64,000 nt of DNA, taken from the NCBI RefSeq assembly GCF_000165485.1, contig NC_014623.1:3553501-3617500 (forward strand). Reading direction: 5' to 3'. The notes under the pieces were generated by a model. That model did no database searches. It saw only the letters and a list, made by a program, of their open reading frames with translations, and had not been told where the DNA came from. The DNA comes from Stigmatella aurantiaca DW4/3-1 (lineage in GTDB: Bacteria > Myxococcota > Myxococcia > Myxococcales > Myxococcaceae). A program made the position numbers and the translations under genes. Shown here piece by piece: positions 61,014-64,000 of this stretch. The stretch's first letter is position 1. Every line of letters begins with the position of its first letter.

Positions 61014-61061
61014 GGTTCTCGTCAGGTCCGGGTGGAGGAAGGGCCGCGCACAGGCGGGACC

Positions 61062-61102
61062 CGGAAAAAGGAAGAGGGCGCCTCCACCCGTGAGGCGCCC
61101 TC
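61062..61102 (-). terminator. Rho-independent terminator of fusA
   Basis: A perfect 11-pair stem (61074-61084 with 61092-61102, loop CACCCGT) is followed on the minus strand by TTCCTTTTTCC (61063-61073). It lies 36 bases past the fusA stop and should separate fusA from the helicase gene. Confidence 0.85.
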
Positions 61103-61137
61103 CCTTTACTGCACTTCGTTTCTCGCGGACGCCCGGG

Positions 61138-63252
<2,115 letters not shown>

Positions 63253-63396
63253 GATCTGGTCCTTCTTCTTTTGAAATGCCTGAGGGAACAGGGCAGGCGG
63301 GGCCTCTACTTCCCACAAGTTCAAGTTTCCAGCCAAATCCGCATGTCGGTGGGGCACTGACTGCTCCCACCTCCGCCTACCAGCCTGGCTTGCATC

Positions 63397-63402
63397 ATTA
63401 TA
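63397..63402 (-). promoter_or_regulatory. candidate -10 element upstream of fusA
   Basis: TATAAT on the minus strand at 63402-63397, in an AT-rich patch unusual for this window, 145 bases upstream of the fusA GTG. No clear -35 is seen 17 bases further out. The plus strand of the same patch could serve the divergent SnoaL-like gene. Confidence 0.35.
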
Positions 63403-63465
63403 TAGGAGAGGCGCTGGAACCCTGCGAAGGGGCCTGCGGGACGCCTTTCCGAGGGTTCCTAACAC

Positions 63466-63828
63466 ATGAGTGCCACTGAAAACTTCTCCCTCGCGCGTGC
63501 GTGGTTGCGCGCCTTCAACGCCCACGATGTGGACGCCTTGGTGTCCCTGTACGCCGAGGACGCGACGCACACCTCTCCGAAAATCCGGGTTTTGCACCCG
63601 GAGACGGGAGGGAAGCTCGTGGGCAAGCCCGCCTTGGCCCGGTGGTGGAAGGACGCCAACGCCCGGTTGCCCGGGCTGCGCTACGAGGAGACGGCGCTCA
63701 CGGCCAGCGAGGAGCGGGTCTTCATGGAGTACCTGCGCCACGCGCCGGGGGAGCCGCCCCTGCCGGTGGCCGAGGTGCTAGAGGTGCGGGGCGGGAAGAT
63801 CGTCGCCTCGCGCGTCTACCACGGCTGA
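63466..63828 (+). CDS. SnoaL/NTF2-like protein
   Basis: 120 residues. Pattern [32 protein letters not shown], then [26 protein letters not shown] and [20 protein letters not shown] is the SnoaL-like fold (ketosteroid-isomerase superfamily). Usually binds small hydrophobic ligands; function unknown. Divergent from fusA. Its 3' end overlaps the ATP-grasp frame by 51 bases on the other strand. Confidence 0.85.
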   Translation: MSATENFSLARAWLRAFNAHDVDALVSLYAEDATHTSPKIRVLHPETGGKLVGKPALARWWKDANARLPGLRYEETALTASEERVFMEYLRHAPGEPPLPVAEVLEVRGGKIVASRVYHG

Positions 63829-64000
63829 GCGGGGGCTCGGACGCCTGGGCAGGGCGCCGTGCGAGCAGTGGGCGCGGCCCTGCGCGAGCAGGGCGCACAT
63901 CGCCTTCAACAGGGGCAGGGTGTCCACCCACTCTTCGAGGAAGAGGAACTGGCGGCCTTGATTGACCTCCAGGAAGTGGACGCCTCCCGCGCTGTCCACC
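63778..64000 (-). CDS. C-terminus of an MvdC/MvdD-like ATP-grasp enzyme (partial)
   Basis: The frame runs off the right edge, so only the last roughly 73 residues are visible. They read VDSAGGVHFLEVNQGRQFLFLEEW then DTLPLLKAMCALL. FLEVNQGRQFLFLE matches the ATP-grasp metal-site strand (E-x-N and Q-F) of MvdC/MvdD-type RiPP-modifying ligases. The last 30 residues after LLAQG look like a read-through extension. A peptide-ligase role is plausible but needs the upstream sequence. Confidence 0.65.
   Translation of the reverse strand, partial: VDSAGGVHFLEVNQGRQFLFLEEWVDTLPLLKAMCALLAQGRAHCSHGALPRRPSPRSAVVDARGDDLPAPHL

Noticed and set aside
63253-63741. N-terminal extension of EF-G
   Set aside because: Crosses the intergenic region and the SnoaL-like gene; homology to EF-G begins at GTG 63252.

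Overview
The window is GC-rich bacterial DNA with near-continuous coding capacity. It looks like a myxobacterium, most likely suborder Cystobacterineae (Myxococcus/Stigmatella/Cystobacter-like). The reasons are eukaryote-like Ser/Thr kinases (one fused to a PilZ domain), many outer-membrane and lipoprotein genes of unknown role, a bacterial SET methyltransferase, a mitochondrial-type EF-G and a YcaO-TfuA pair. I do not assign a genus. No rRNA, tRNA, CRISPR array, insertion sequence or phage gene was recognised. Both window edges cut genes.

Layout. 0-8 kb: a truncated DUF4032-like protein, a small hypothetical, DUF423 membrane protein, SET protein, a four-gene minus-strand efflux operon (TolC, ABC ATPase, MacA-like adaptor, MacB-like permease) and an acyl-CoA-dehydrogenase-like gene. 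8-20 kb: a hypothetical, a 2OG-Fe(II)-oxygenase-like protein, M18 aminopeptidase, a Cys-rich lipoprotein with a TonB-dependent receptor, and a giant four-ATPase UvrA. 20-29 kb: Tat amidase, an ECF sigma/anti-sigma/Spy-like envelope-stress unit, an unnamed protein followed by YcaO and TfuA, a BamA-like outer-membrane protein and an Nth-like glycosylase. 29-38 kb: a solitary DNA methyltransferase, thiM-thiE, another oxygenase-like gene, a DAACS symporter, SlyD, an OPT transporter and a membrane Ser/Thr kinase.

38-43 kb is the most unusual part: a tandem array of two-gene cassettes. Each full cassette has an exported protein (A) with a papain-like Cys-His-Asp pattern, and a 246-residue cytosolic partner (B) made of two internal repeats. 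A and B always overlap by ATGA. There are two intact cassettes, one cassette with a decayed A gene, and a B remnant further on. A 280-bp tract is identical between two B genes. I read this as an expanding and recombining toxin/immunity-like locus; that function is inferred, not shown.

43-64 kb: glutathione S-transferase, Lnt-like acyltransferase, secreted EEP phosphodiesterase next to a lipase-chaperone-like protein, outer-membrane lipoprotein, glutathionyl-hydroquinone reductase, Ig/haem lipoprotein, kinase-PilZ protein and a UPF0489 protein. Then comes a minus-strand translation-related run (two ABC-F ATPases around an Asp/Asn-hydroxylase-like gene, RhlE helicase, EF-G). At the right edge are a SnoaL-like gene and the C-terminus of an MvdC/MvdD-like ATP-grasp enzyme.
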